DNA from: Cruorifilaria tuberocauda
Lineage: Eukaryota; Nematoda; Chromadorea; Rhabditida; Onchocercidae
Assembly (NCBI GenBank): GCA_013365365.1
Contig: JABVXU010000514.1
Location: forward strand, 1-38,315
Direction: 5' to 3'
DNA length: 38,315 nt
Below the pieces are notes generated by a model. That model was not told where the DNA came from and made no database searches. It saw nothing but the letters and a program-made list of their open reading frames with translations. Position numbers and translations under genes: made by a program. Of the stretch, positions 26,801 to 37,434 are shown piece after piece (positions within the stretch are counted from its first letter, which is position 1; every line of letters begins with the position of its first letter).

Positions 26801-27711
26801 ACAAATCCACGTGGATATATGCAATAATTGTACAAGGCTCAGAAAAAAAAATGAGGAAAGGAATTTTGGATAAATTTAAATCATTTTAAATAAATTTGAA
26901 TTATTTAAAAGAAATTTTGTCATTGTAGATGCAACCTGACTAGCTTGAAAGAAATTTATATCGCACATGAAATGCGTTTCTAGGAGAATAATAAAAGATG
27001 GCAGGTATGGAAGGTTTTGGAGAACGACTTTGTTGGATGAAGCCTAATACCAGCTATTGATTTTCGCATACATTTTAACTTGCTCCATTATCATTTTAAG
27101 GGGTTTTGAAAACCCTTCAGTTTATCCTTTGCTTTCAAATAATAAATTTTCTGTTTTGTAAGTAATGCATTTGAATTCATTTGGTTTCACAGCAAACTTT
27201 AGTTACTATCTTCAATAATTAGAGCGGAAGGGATCCTGAAATTAGATATATGAATACCTTTAGATAACAGATGATATATTGGCAATTAAGCACGTCCGTG
27301 AACCGCCTTCAACGCTTGATTCATTTAGTAGAGCAATGAATGTAGTAATTGGAATTAATCACGGTACAATAATTTTTGGCAAAGAGTTTTTCGCATTTTC
27401 ATATCCACTTTGTTGCCTTGCAATTTCACGACAATTATTCTATTCATCTACAATATTCTGTATACTTTGCGGAAATAAAAGTGTAAAAGTAGTAAGCATG
27501 GAAAATGTAAACGATATTTGCCATGGAGATTACTAGTAAATAGTATATCTATAAGGACGTGAAGATTTGAGGCAATTATCGGCAAATAATGTTAATACAA
27601 TATCATTTCTTTCTTTTCCCAACTTTATTACCTCAACAATTTAAAATCGATTGTTGCAAACTTCAGTTAAAAATAATTTTGAGAAAATATAATTTTGAAT
27701 GAATAGCATCA
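23874..27711. other. Intergenic region between adhesion gene and synthetase relic
   Basis: No gene is supported here. It separates the divergently oriented adhesion gene (minus) and synthetase relic (plus), so both promoters may lie in it. A small hairpin is at 25776-25816. A 44-codon frame at 26224-26358 (plus) and an 85-codon frame at 27279-27536 (plus) resemble nothing I know. The second lies just upstream of the first recognisable synthase segment and could be a more decayed part of it, but I see no KS motif there. Confidence 0.5.
25776..25816. repeat. Perfect inverted repeat, 18-bp arms, 5-base loop
   Basis: Arms 25776-25793 and 25799-25816 are exact reverse complements with spacer cagct. 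The arms are A/T-rich, so this is weaker evidence than the other two palindromes, but the 5-base spacer is the same length as theirs. Confidence 0.85.
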
Positions 27712-28013
27712 ATGGCAGTATTCCATGAACTAAGTGTATGGCAAGCGTATCTCATATCAGCGAAAAGTAAGGAATCGTTGAATATGTTAACGGTAAGCTA
27801 TCAAGCAATGCTCGGAAATGCTTCTGAAAGCGTAGAAGATATTTGTTCAACAGCAGCACTTCATCGGAATCATATGCAATAGCCGTATATTTGCTGCGTG
27901 AAGGAAAGATTATGCAAAAATGGACGAATTATGAGAAATCTGAAAATCAAGAAATGATAGGATTGAAATTCTGCAGTAATTCATGCCTACACACATTTCT
28001 TGGTTTTATTTGA
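27712..28013 (+). pseudogene. PKS relic: KS-AT linker segment
   Basis: Frame 27712-27882 reads AYLISAKSKESLNML and then VEDICSTAALHRNHM, the usual ketosynthase-to-acyltransferase linker pattern (SA+S..SL..L, D+..TL...R.H). The match continues as AIAVYLLREGK in a different frame from 27876, so there is a frameshift near 27876-27882, and that frame stops at 28011-28013. No ketosynthase is recognisable upstream, so the relic begins inside a module or the KS has decayed beyond recognition. Confidence 0.75.
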
Positions 28014-28126
28014 TATTCCCGATGAATTTCAAAACTCATTTTTACTAATGAAGAATTTTGTGACGCAAAAAATTTCAACACAACTTCAACAAACACGAGT
28101 GTTATTATCCTAGCAGCTTTTTAAGT

Positions 28127-28495
28127 TTGATTACATTTTTGTATGATGTCGGTATTAAGATACGGGCTATTCATACTTATGATAATCTATCGCTAACTTC
28201 AGCTCTCATAATTGCAGGCAAATTAAAGTTTGCTAACGTCAGAAATGCAGTCTACTCAAGCACACAAATATTTACTCAAAAAATTTCAACAAAAAATACG
28301 CACATCGATAAATATAAGTGGTATAAATTATACACCACAAAAGATGAGAAAACTTTTGGATATGATTTAGCAAAAATGATTGCAACATCTTATCTACAAG
28401 GAGATTGCATTGATTGGACATCCTTGTACTCGCCACCCTCTTATCCGATTACTCTTCCTAATTATCAGTTCAAACCTGAATCGTACTGGATTACT
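28127..28495 (+). pseudogene. PKS relic: acyltransferase end and post-AT linker
   Basis: The frame carries MIATSYLQGDCIDWTSLY and then ITLPNYQFKPESYW, which matches the post-acyltransferase linker (G..+DW..LY ... +.LP.YPF....YW). The acyltransferase core is missing: only about 115 bases separate the end of the upstream linker segment from this frame, and neither the entry motif (PGQG) nor the GHS nucleophile is visible in any frame. A deletion or rapid decay of roughly 200 codons is implied. Confidence 0.75.
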
Positions 28496-29061
28496 GAAAA
28501 TTTAGCAACAATGGATCATTGGCTAATTGGCAAACTGATGAAAAATGAAGAGAAAGAGTGTATTTTCATTAATCAAATTAGCAAAATGACGAATGGCGAA
28601 TTAATGACTATTAAATATGGTGGAGAAATGCATTTTTCTTTTGGTATTTGTTGTGAGCGACCATAAAAGCACTCCAACTTACCTTTTTGAAGAATATCAC
28701 CGACCAATCACAATATTGCTTCTTCAAAAATATAACAATGATAAAATATTCTGTGCGAGAAAATGATTGGATAAAGACAACAACTAAAAAGTATATAGAT
28801 GTGAAATATCATGTGAAACTAATGTGCATCCCAAATATTATTTGTGAAGCAAACGTTATTCTTACTGCTTACACAATTCCAATAGAAGCATTAAATATCA
28901 CTGAAACTGGAAACTTTATCATAAAACCGAATTTTTATGAAACTTTCAACAATGAAGGAATATTTTACGAGAGAATTTATCAAACGATCACTCATGTTTC
29001 TTCAAATAGAAAGATATTAGTAACAAAATATCGCTGCCAAATAAACAATATGTTATCTTGA
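28496..29061 (+). pseudogene. PKS relic: dehydratase-like domain
   Basis: After the post-AT linker, MDHWLIGKL resembles the start of a polyketide dehydratase double-hotdog (HPLLG). The frame ends at 28666. A second frame (28687-29061) contains GIFYERIYQTITHV, like the dehydratase G..YGP.FQ.+..+ motif. I do not see a clean HxxxGxxxxP active site, so function is lost or the domain was already structural. The break between frames lies at 28660-28690. Confidence 0.55.
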
Positions 29062-29328
29062 TCTTTCAAATCCATACGGTATTTATGGTGAAAAGAAATT
29101 TATCGTTAAAAATTTGAATTTCACACATCTTCGTCCGAATCAATGTATGGATAGAAAATAGCGAAATAATTGCTTATTATAGTAGTAATAATGAGATAAA
29201 GATAACTGCAAGTTGGAGTTACAAAAATGTTAGAGAGAAATTTGACAGAACGAAATATCAGAAAAAAAAAGAATGAAATCAAATCGGATGAATTAGATAA
29301 CTGTCCAGCCACCACTTACCAAAAATAT

Positions 29329-29556
29329 GTTGATGAAGTACGGAAAGCAGTCGAAGATATCCGCAAAGATGAAAATCCGTTAAGTAATGAACAATTTTCA
29401 GCATCATTCACTGAACTTGATCTTGATTCGTTATCAATTACTGATCTGGCTAATCGTCTAAATACTACTTATTTCCCTAATTTGCAAATTAGTACTGTTG
29501 ATCTTTTCAATTATCCAAATATTTTTCTATTAATGAATGCGATTTATAATCGTAAA
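29329..29556 (+). pseudogene. PKS relic: carrier protein 1
   Basis: Within an uninterrupted frame (29227-29673), SFTELDLDSLSITDLANRL is a carrier-protein core. The Ser of the D-S-L motif, which would bear phosphopantetheine, is codon 29428-29430. The helix that follows (DLFNYPNIFLLMNAI) matches carrier helix III/IV. The preceding residues (QKYVDEVRKAVEDI) fit helix I. This carrier on its own looks intact. Confidence 0.85.
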
Positions 29557-29766
29557 ATATCATCTAGGATTATTGGTGATAAGGAAGAAAACATTTTGAT
29601 ATTATCACTGGTTCGAGTAAAACCATTCGCAGAAGATTCGATATCAAGAACACTTGTTATCAATAATGGATGAAGATGGAAGTTGCGCATATGCTTTAAG
29701 TAGCAGTCAAGAAATGATTACACAACTCTTATCATAACTGACAAGCAATTCATACCAGTAAAGAAA

Positions 29767-30850
29767 TTGAATAATAAATTGATAATCATTGTAAGCAACA
29801 ATGAGCAAAAATGTAAAAGCATTGAAGATGGCATTGGATTGATGTATTTGAATACCAGAAATCCTAAAAATTTTAAGCGTTATTTTTCAACATATTTAGA
29901 TGATCATGAAACAGCTATAATCAGGTTTGAATTAAACCGGAATTTTCCATTGCGATACCTCGTAGAAGTTTTACTTCTTCTTACAGAAGAAATCATTCAA
30001 TCCAAACAAACCTACATATTTTCGAGCAAGTCTGGATGCAGAAGCGCTAATGCATTTGCATTAGGATTTGCTAAAACTTTATCAGCAGAATTATATCTCA
30101 AAGTGCAATATAAATGGAATTTTGTTTTGCAAAAAATTTCAAACTTAAAGAAATATATGGAAAAGTTACCCAAATCATTGACAATTAGAAAGAACGATGG
30201 CCATTACTGGAGTCTTGGTGGAGTCGGCTGGCAAATGGCTAGATTTATTGGATACAATCAAAAAATTTCCCATCTTTTTTTTACTGGGTAGAAAAGGACC
30301 AAACGAAATACAAAGTGAAGAAAGGAATAAAATGCAAGATGATGTAGGCGTTGACGAAGATGATGTAGCAATTTCCGTCGATTTGACATCTATATTGCAA
30401 ATGAAAGAATTCTTCGAAAACTTACAAATATCCTGATAGTGCGGGATGCATCCGTGATACGCTAGCTTCCAAACAAAGCGTTTCGATTTTTCGACTTGTA
30501 ACTGAAGCAAAATGTGATGGATTATTAATTTTCGAAAAACTTTGTCGTTCACATCCAATCAAACATTTCATTCTCAACTCATCCATTTCTGCAATAATTG
30601 GCAACATTGGCCAATGTAATTACTCAGCAGCTAATGCTTTTATTGACGAAATTATGATTGAAAGACTTCGGCAACAATAATTAATTGGGGAAATTGGCTG
30701 GAAATTGGAATGGCTGTTAAAACTAACAAAATTGGGATTTAATCGGATTTAAAAATGGGATTTAACGGTTTAAAAACACAAAAAGCGATGAGTTATTTAC
30801 AAATCGCCATTGATTATGCACCGTCAAGAATGATTGTCATTCAGCCTGAT
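29767..30850 (+). pseudogene. PKS relic: ketoreductase 1
   Basis: The first frame (to 30291) ends with GGVGWQMARFIGYNQ, the NADPH-binding turn of a ketoreductase. The match continues in another frame as LLGRKGP (30280-30300) and then VAISVDLTS. After a stop near 30434 a third stretch reads CIRDTLAS, then LILNSS-type ILNSSISAIIGN and GQCNYSAANAFID, which keep the catalytic Ser and Tyr and the Asn of Y-x3-N. NWGNWLEIGMA after 30685 is the usual post-KR motif. At least three frame breaks disable it, although the active-site residues are still there. Confidence 0.85.
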
Positions 30851-31055
30851 GTATTTTACATTATCGTCCTGATTTATCCGTTGTGTTTTCGAATAATACA
30901 AATAAAAATAATATGCTAACAATCAGGAAGAATGCTGAAGAGACTCTAAACCAAAGTTGTCAACCGTACGGGCATCGGTCAACTAGTGTGACGTTGAAGC
31001 AACGAGCAAAAATATGGAAGAAAACGGCGGAATTTATGAAAATAACACCAATCAC

Positions 31056-31280
31056 CTCAAATTAGTGATTGTTAAAATTTTGGAGGAAATAACTGAAGGA
31101 ACGATAGCTACCGACGATTACCAGAGGAGTTTTATGGATATTGGCCTTGATTCTTTTAAAATGTATAAATTCGTGAGGGGATTGACGAAAAAAATTAAAA
31201 TTAATTCCACTCTGAATGTGCTGACAATATTTGAACACCCAACGATCGATCAACTTTTTCGGTATATCGGATCACTATTC
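31056..31280 (+). pseudogene. PKS relic: carrier protein 2
   Basis: The frame 31014-31349 contains SFMDIGLDSFKMYKFVRGL and then LTIFEHPTIDQLFRYIGSL, a typical carrier. The phosphopantetheine Ser is codon 31152-31154. It follows directly on the post-KR region, as expected for a reducing polyketide module. Its own frame is uninterrupted. Confidence 0.85.
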
Positions 31281-31502
31281 TGCGGTAGGCAACATTCGGA
31301 AGTGGTGATAACACTGACAATTTCCAGCCAAATCATAAAGAAAATTTAAAAAATATTGCTGAAAATTTCACATTGTTTGTGCTCCATTCAAAAGATGGAA
31401 AAAAGAACTATCTCAAACGACAAAAAAACTAAATAAGGCAGATTCCATGATGGATTCATTTAACGATAATGATCTTGTTAATAACAAAATGGATTCGATT
31501 AA

Positions 31503-31823
31503 TTGTCCTATCTTTACAAATTAGTTCGAAAGAAATGTATGCTGCCGAATCCAAGACGAATTCTTCCCTTTATCACTATTAATCTTACCGATCCAACGAC
31601 AATTATAGGACAGCAAGCTATCTTTATTGATACGATAAATGATAATGACGATATTTCTAGGGTCAAAAGACAGCTTAATCTGCATGAATGTACAAAGTTG
31701 GTATTAGAATGGATAAGTGATGAGAGAAATTTCCTGGAAAATACTATAAGGCAAAGCATGGTTGTGATTAATTTATGGAAGATTCTGTTAGAAAACCGCG
31801 AAATCAGGAAAAAATTTCAATGA
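31503..31823 (+). pseudogene. Unassigned segment between carriers 2 and 3
   Basis: A 106-codon frame lies between two carriers. It has a helical, charged second half (LHECTKLVLEWISDERNFLE). I do not recognise a domain. It could be an interdomain linker or the remains of a small domain. The next carrier starts in a different frame overlapping its end. Confidence 0.35.
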
Positions 31824-32004
31824 AATAATCAAGGATTGTATCACGGAAGTAAGCGGTATCAGAAGTGTCAGACCTGATGTGGGCTTTATGTCAATGGGAA
31901 TTGATTCACTAATGATCTCCGAAATGCTAGCATTGCTTAAGGAACGATTAAACTTGAATATTCCGGTTTCTGTTCTCTACGGATATTCTACGGTGGAGAC
32001 ATAG
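31822..32004 (+). pseudogene. PKS relic: carrier protein 3
   Basis: The frame reads VRPDVGFMSMGIDSLMISEM and then LNLNIPVSVLYGYSTVE, a carrier core with the D-S-L Ser at codon 31906-31908. It stops at tag 32002-32004, and the following ketosynthase is in another frame. Carriers 2 and 3 form a near-tandem pair about 540 bases apart. Confidence 0.85.
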
Positions 32005-32066
32005 CACAATATTTGTCGCAAAGTGTTTCGACAAGTTGTAAATTAAAAAATAATTTCAAAGAAGAT

Positions 32067-33250
32067 GCAAATGATGAGGTTGCAATTATTGGTTATTCAG
32101 GAGCACCTGATGATGAGATATTTTGGCATTCTCTGTTAGATGGCAAAGATTTAATTGATCATAAAAAAACTATAAGCGATAATTATAAAATTGTAGAAGC
32201 AATTGGTACGGTACCAGATATCAACAAATTTGATTATCAATTTTGGAAAATGAATTCTGATGATGCAAGTTATATTGATCCACAAATCCGGAAATTTGTT
32301 GAGCATTCATATGTTGTTCTTGAGTGATCGGGTCTTATAAGAGTTAAAAGTAAGTTAAGAATAGCAGTTGTTGCCGGTGCTGAACCATCAAAGTATCGTG
32401 CAAAATCACGTCGTATCGGTGGAATCGAAAATTTATACGAAATGAATCAGAAGGACTTTGTGGCTGCATGGACCCGTCACTTACTCAACCTTCATGGCCC
32501 ATAATTTGGAATTTATTCTGCTTGTTCCACTGCTTTTGTGGCTATCATACAGGCTCTTGATTTGTTGCATAAAAATCAATGTGATGTTGCGCTTGCAGAC
32601 GCTGTATCTTTGACTGTACCTTATACTGATCAAAGAAGTAACATACAAGGAACCTTACTATCATCTGATGGTCATTGCCGTCCATTTGATCATAAATCGA
32701 GCGGAACGGTTCAAGGTTCAGCAGTGGGTGTTGTTGTATTGCGGTGACTTAGCGAAGTTAGGCAAACCAACACTCCATTAATTGTTAAAATAGCTGGTGG
32801 TTATTTTATGGGATTACTAATAATGGCCTGTCAAAGTCTAGCTTTATTGCACCGAAATTAGAGGTCAGCTAACTTGCATGAAGGAAGCAATTAAAATGAC
32901 TGGTACAAATGAAGTAGACTATATTGAATGTCATGGGACTGGAACAACAACCGGTGATTTAATCGAACTTACAGCAATGTCCCAGTTGTATCATCGTGAT
33001 ACTTTAATTGGTTCGGTGAAAGCTAATATTGGCCATGCTTTAGCTGGAGCTGGCATTGGTGCTATTATCAAATTACGTAAAATGACAGAAATGAGAATTA
33101 TTCCAAAACAAATTAATTTTGACGAATTACACGAAAATCTGAAAGATGTTAGTTTCAAAATTACCAAATGCAACATTGTACTTCTGAAAAAAAAATTATG
33201 ATTTGTTAATTCTTCTGGTATTGGTGGAACCAATGCACATAGTCAGAGAT
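32067..33250 (+). pseudogene. PKS relic: ketosynthase with in-frame stops
   Basis: A beta-ketoacyl synthase, the condensing enzyme. It starts VAIIGYSG and continues through YIDPQIRKFVEHSY. The active-site Cys is in YSACSTAFVAI (codon 32523-32525) and both active-site His motifs, ECHGTGT and KANIGHA, are present. It ends in SGIGGTNAH. One frame runs from 32013 to beyond 32745 but is interrupted by tga at 32325-32327, taa at 32502-32504 and tga at 32745-32747, each flanked by continuing homology. Two frame changes follow near 32810-32870 and another in-frame tga lies at 33199-33201. The Cys-His-His triad survives although the gene cannot be translated. Confidence 0.92.
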
Positions 33251-33261
33251 CTTCTATCATT

Positions 33262-33447
33262 CAATCACATATTATGCAACGTTTTTATGCTTTAACAATA
33301 TCAGCTAGAGCTGAAAATGCATGCATTCGTCTTTGTGGTCGCATAGCTAATTGTCTGAAATCAGAAATAGGTTTAACTCAAGTAGCAAGTACATTACAAA
33401 ACTACCGTGAACATTTTGAGTATCGGAGGGCATTAATGTACAGTTAG
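33262..33447 (+). pseudogene. PKS relic: second KS-AT linker
   Basis: In the frame that follows the ketosynthase, ALTISARAENACIRL and then VASTLQNYREHFEYRRAL match the KS-AT linker (.ISA+.E.AL ... +A.TLQ..REHF..R.A). The frame ends at a tag just before 33450. Confidence 0.75.
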
Positions 33448-33449
33448 CT

Positions 33450-33770
33450 GTGGATGCTATCATTCAACTTAAAAATATTAGTAAAACGGAAAAAGCGATG
33501 AAATTGAAGCGAGAAAATATCGCATTCTATTTTGCACCTCAAGGTTTGGAATATTCTAATATGGGATTAGAAGCAACGTCTTACAACGAAGTATTTCGTG
33601 AAGTGATGCAGAAATGCTGTCATCTTGCTACTAAATTAATTGATATCAATTTTCGAAGTACCATTCATATACGACAAAAAAAAATACGACTATCGAACAG
33701 CCGTACTCGCAGATGGCGACGTTCATCGTTTGTTTTGTTTTCAGTGACACTTTCTCAACCGAAAATTTAA
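33450..33770 (+). pseudogene. PKS relic: acyltransferase start, truncated
   Basis: IAFYFAPQGLEYSNMGLE corresponds to the opening of an acyltransferase (IAF.FPGQG.QY..MG), with APQG in place of PGQG. About 60 residues on, the homology is lost. The GHS nucleophile region and the rest of the roughly 300-residue domain are not visible before ketoreductase-like sequence resumes, so most of this domain is gone or unrecognisable. Confidence 0.7.
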
Positions 33771-33779
33771 GTGTAATAA

Positions 33780-34790
33780 ATGGAAAAGTTTATATAAATT
33801 CGAATAAAGAAGAATCATATCAATAATTAGCCAACTTTCTCCATAATAGTAATTTCTACGATGATACCATAATTCATGCGTGGAATTTCCCGATGAATTA
33901 TGAAACTAAACAGATCAACGACTCTTACTTACTTTCGGGTTTTTATTCCATATATTGGATTTTAACAAATGTTATACAAAATATAACCAATCTAAGGTTT
34001 CTAGTAAGTATTGATTGGAATGCAGACCAGAAATATTAACAGTTCTTGGGCCAATAAGAGAAGTGACGATGACAAGACAATCAATATAAGCTGCTTGCAT
34101 TTGTACGCCGGAAGTTAATTTATTCGAGGCGTTACAATTACTTGCATCAAATCAAGCTGATTTCTCGCTAATTCAAAATTCAATAAACACGGGATTTGAA
34201 CATTTTTCCTATCAGTTAAAACAAATTAAAAGCGATAATTATTTTACCGATCGATCGATTGATGGGAATGAAAGCCTTATTCGAAATGCTGATGTTGTTG
34301 TGATTTTTGGATTCGGTAACATTGGAAAATCTTTTATCAATATTCTTTGTCAAAACTTCGACTTGTTAACAATTTTTATAGCTAGTCCAAATCGTACACG
34401 TCATTTTCAGGAATTACATAATGAAATTAACCAGTGGAAAATTCAAGAAAATTTAGAATAGGGCAAGTTGACGTAAGCTGACGTTACCAGTAATCAGCAT
34501 ACAATTTATGCACGTCGATGTAACGAAAGGTGAAGAAGTGCAGCATTTCCTGAACCGAATAATGCTTATTTGAAAGGAGTTTCGATCAAATACAACTTGT
34601 ATTAAAACCGAAAATTCGAGGTATCCGGAATATAATCGATACTTTGTACAAAAGTCACATCAGGATTCGAAGCTTAATTCTTAATTCGAGCATGGATACT
34701 TTATTCGGATTACCTGGTGATAATGACTATGCAGCATCGAATATTTTTCTAGATGCATGTTGCAATACAATGGACCGGTTGGAAAGATAG
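33780..34790 (+). pseudogene. PKS relic: ketoreductase 2, split
   Basis: From about 34110 a frame carries NLFEALQLLASNQ and then DVVVIFGFGNIGKSF, a nucleotide-binding turn of a ketoreductase, ending at 34461. The second half is in another frame from about 34578: LVLKPKIRGIRNIIDTL, then LILNSSMDTLFGLPG and DNDYAASNIFLDAC. Ser and the Y-x3-N pair are retained. Sequence from 33780 to 34110 is probably the non-catalytic structural half, but its frames are broken repeatedly. Confidence 0.75.
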
Positions 34791-35059
34791 CAATATGCTT
34801 AATTTTTATGTTAATAAAGAAAATAAAAATCAGAATCCGATAGCAGATTTTATCATACAATATACTCATTATCAGTCGAATTGGCTGAACGAATGATATG
34901 GAAATGTTTGCATGAACGAGGATTGATTGCTGTATCATCTGTTAACCCAAATGATATTGTCTATAAAATTCGTGAATTAAACTTTATGGTGAGTGGTAAA
35001 TTAGCTACTATTCTGGAACAAAAAAAAATATGGAAAAGAATTGCAGTGATAAAAGAAAT

Positions 35060-35200
35060 GTCATTGCAAAAATTTGGATGGATTATTTGGGTACTGAACA
35101 AATAAGCTCTCATGATGAGTTTTTTCAACTAGGCAGGCATTCCCTAAACGGCATGCAAATTATTTGGGAAATCTAACTGATTGCAAATTAGATGACCTCT
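35060..35200 (+). pseudogene. PKS-NRPS relic: carrier protein 4
   Basis: IWMDYLGTEQISSHDEF and FFQLGRHSLNGMQII match a carrier of the peptidyl type (FF.LGGHSL.A.Q). The phosphopantetheine Ser is codon 35141-35143. The second Gly of the motif is Arg. It stands at the boundary between the polyketide part and the condensation domain, where the polyketide chain would be handed to an amino acid. Confidence 0.75.
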
Positions 35201-35309
35201 TGCAAAATTCACAGTTCGAAAATTTTTTATAATTTTTACAAAAATTAAATATTAATGGGAAAGACCAGAAATTCCACTGTAATTTGAAGAAGCACAAAAT
35301 TCTCGATAA

Positions 35310-36325
35310 TAGCGGTAAATTGAAGAAGATCCCATTGAGTTATTCGCGAGCAAATATGTACATCTTAAGACAACTGCGCCACCCAACTCTCTACAATATT
35401 TCCTTCTTGTTAACATTTCAAGGATCGCTTTGCACCAAAAGTTTGCGAAAAGCATTATTATTTCTCATTGCGCGGCAAACTTCTCTTCGAACCGCATTTC
35501 CAGTATCAAATAATGAATGCTATCAGAAAATTCAATCTCTTACCGAGTCTTATTACCACCTAACTTGACCTAATCTGAATGAATTCGAACGTCGCAAGCT
35601 GATAATAGGTGAGAAAAGTCATATAATGGATTTGAATAAGATTCCATTCAGGATATTAACAATGTGCAGTGATGAAACTGATACAGAAGAATATGAATAC
35701 ATGATGATAATAAGTCAACATCATATCATCACAGGTGGGTGGTCGATGACTATTTTTGCCAATGAATTAGAACAACTTTATCGTTATTGTTTAACAAATC
35801 AACGTATTCGTATTAAAAGGTTATCCTGGGATATAACTCATTTCGCAATTTGGAAACATAGCAATGAATTTATTGCGGAAATTCAAAATGATTTACAACG
35901 ACTACGTTTTAAACTTCAAGGACTTCAAGCAACACGGATTGTTGCGCGGGAACCTGCAATTATGACACCGATTTCCTATGTCTTGTTCGGAAATTTTCCG
36001 ATGATTACAGTAACGACACAATTTTAATCGGTTGTCCGGTATCGGAAGAATAGGTACAGATGAAATGAAGTCGGTTATGGGATATTTTTTGAATAACGTT
36101 ATTCTAATTGTTAGGGATTTCAAAATGAATGCCGCAAACAGTGCTCTTTTTAAGCAAATTAAGGAAGCGATTCAGGAGGCTCGGTTATTTGAACACTTAC
36201 CATTTCACTTATGGTGGCTAAATTGTCGTATCAACGACGACATATCTGCAGCATCCTATTTTCGATATATTTTTTTAATTATCGCCATAATCTTGATTTT
36301 CCGAAAATCGAAATTTCCAATGTAA
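35310..36325 (+). pseudogene. NRPS relic: condensation domain
   Basis: Condensation domains form the amide bond between two carrier-bound units. PLSYSRANMYILRQL is the first core motif, QTSLRTAF follows, and the active-site region reads QHHIITGGWSM at about 35716-35748. The catalytic second His (codon 35722-35724) is present, but the Asp of HHxxxDG is Gly (ggt, 35734-35736). ITHFAIWK and MGYFLNNVILIVRD are later motifs. Frames change near 35570-35626 and 36020-36035. The domain covers about 335 codons of the usual 450, so its C-terminal end is missing at the junction with the adenylation fragment. Confidence 0.88.
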
Positions 36326-36352
36326 GAAGTTCGATAACACAACTTACCTCCA

Positions 36353-37075
36353 ATGATGCTTAATGGTGACGAAATCATTCAACTTCAGCAGCTGGAAAAG
36401 TTATATGTTGGCGGTGAAACACCAAATAGCGAGCAGCTTAATCGATGTTTACAACTGGGAATTCCAATTTGTCAGATTTATGGTTCAACGGAAACTACTG
36501 TTTGGTCATTAATAAACAAATGTTCGATATTAGAGTATGAATGTAGTCGAGTAATCGGATCATCGACGAATAATGAGACCCGAAGATGCCGAAAATAATA
36601 TAACATGCAATGGTGGTAAAGGTAAATTAGTAATATGCGGAGAAGGCGTTTCACGTGGATATTTGAATCAGAACGCAAAAATTTTCACGCTCAATAAATT
36701 TCACACTAGAGAGGATGAAATTTTAAACCGTAACATGTTTTGCTATTATACTGGCGATTCTGCATTGAAACTCGGTGAAAAGTACCATAGAGCGAAAAGA
36801 TAAGCAACTTAAGGTACGCGGTCATTGTGTGGAACCTGCGGAAATCGAAACTGTAATAAAACTATGGGACTCATCAATTCGAAATATTGCTGTTTTGAAA
36901 AACGATCAATTAGATAGTTTATTTGTATTTATTGAAAAAGATACTGTGAAAGATTGCAACAATATCTGAAGCAACACTTACTTCATTTCATGGTACCCAA
37001 GATCAGGATGTTACAACGAATGCCACTAAATAAGAACGGAAAAATTGACATAGTTAAGTTGAAAGAAATGATGCA
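36353..37075 (+). pseudogene. NRPS relic: adenylation domain, N-terminal half missing
   Basis: Adenylation domains select and activate the amino acid. Recognisable motifs in order are KLYVGGE and QIYGSTETTVW (A4-A5 region), VICGEGVSRGYLNQN (A6), YYTGD (A7), KDKQLKVRGHCVEPAEIE (A8) and MPLNKNGKID with the A10 Lys at codon 37041-37043. Nothing matching core motifs A1-A3, about 200-250 residues, occurs between the condensation fragment (ending about 36325) and this segment, so a deletion of several hundred bases is implied. Frames change near 36575, 36780 and 36955. The substrate cannot be predicted because most specificity-lining residues are gone. Confidence 0.88.
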
Positions 37076-37104
37076 AAATAACTATTCGTCTGATAAGGAT
37101 AATA

Positions 37105-37310
37105 CGACTTCTGGATTTTATCAATTTAACGAAGTATTATCGGAACAGACACGAGAAATTTGGTTTCAACTACTTAAAACATCCAATTCCAATAACTGGT
37201 GGACACTCTCTTCTGTTGGTGCTTCTTCGATATAAACTCCTTGATAAATTCAAATTTGATCTTCGAGCATTTCTATCATCAGCCAACATTAGCAGCGCTC
37301 ATTGATAACA
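37105..37310 (+). pseudogene. NRPS relic: carrier protein 5
   Basis: EQTREIWFQLLKTS and TLSSVGASSI correspond to the start and core of a peptidyl carrier. The phosphopantetheine Ser is probably tcg at 37227-37229, although the surrounding motif is altered from GGHSL. A stop follows at once, and the rest (HFYHQPTLAALIDNI) continues in another frame to about 37310. Confidence 0.75.
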
Positions 37311-37434
37311 TACATACGAGTATATGTCACAAAATAACAAATGAGAAAAAGATGCGAAGATATCATATATGCCAAGACCTTATGACCTTAAACTCTTCAC
37401 CTCTAAAATATTCTATTCCCACAATTGAGTCGGC

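Noticed and set aside
27279..27536. 85-codon plus-strand frame before the synthetase relic, perhaps part of a KS
   Set aside because: No ketosynthase, acyltransferase or carrier motif is visible. Position alone is not enough to include it in the relic.
30175..33233. Minus-strand open frames within the relic (for example 30175-30558, 31514-31759 and 32991-33233)
   Set aside because: They are shadows of the plus-strand KR, linker and KS fragments and have no independent similarity.
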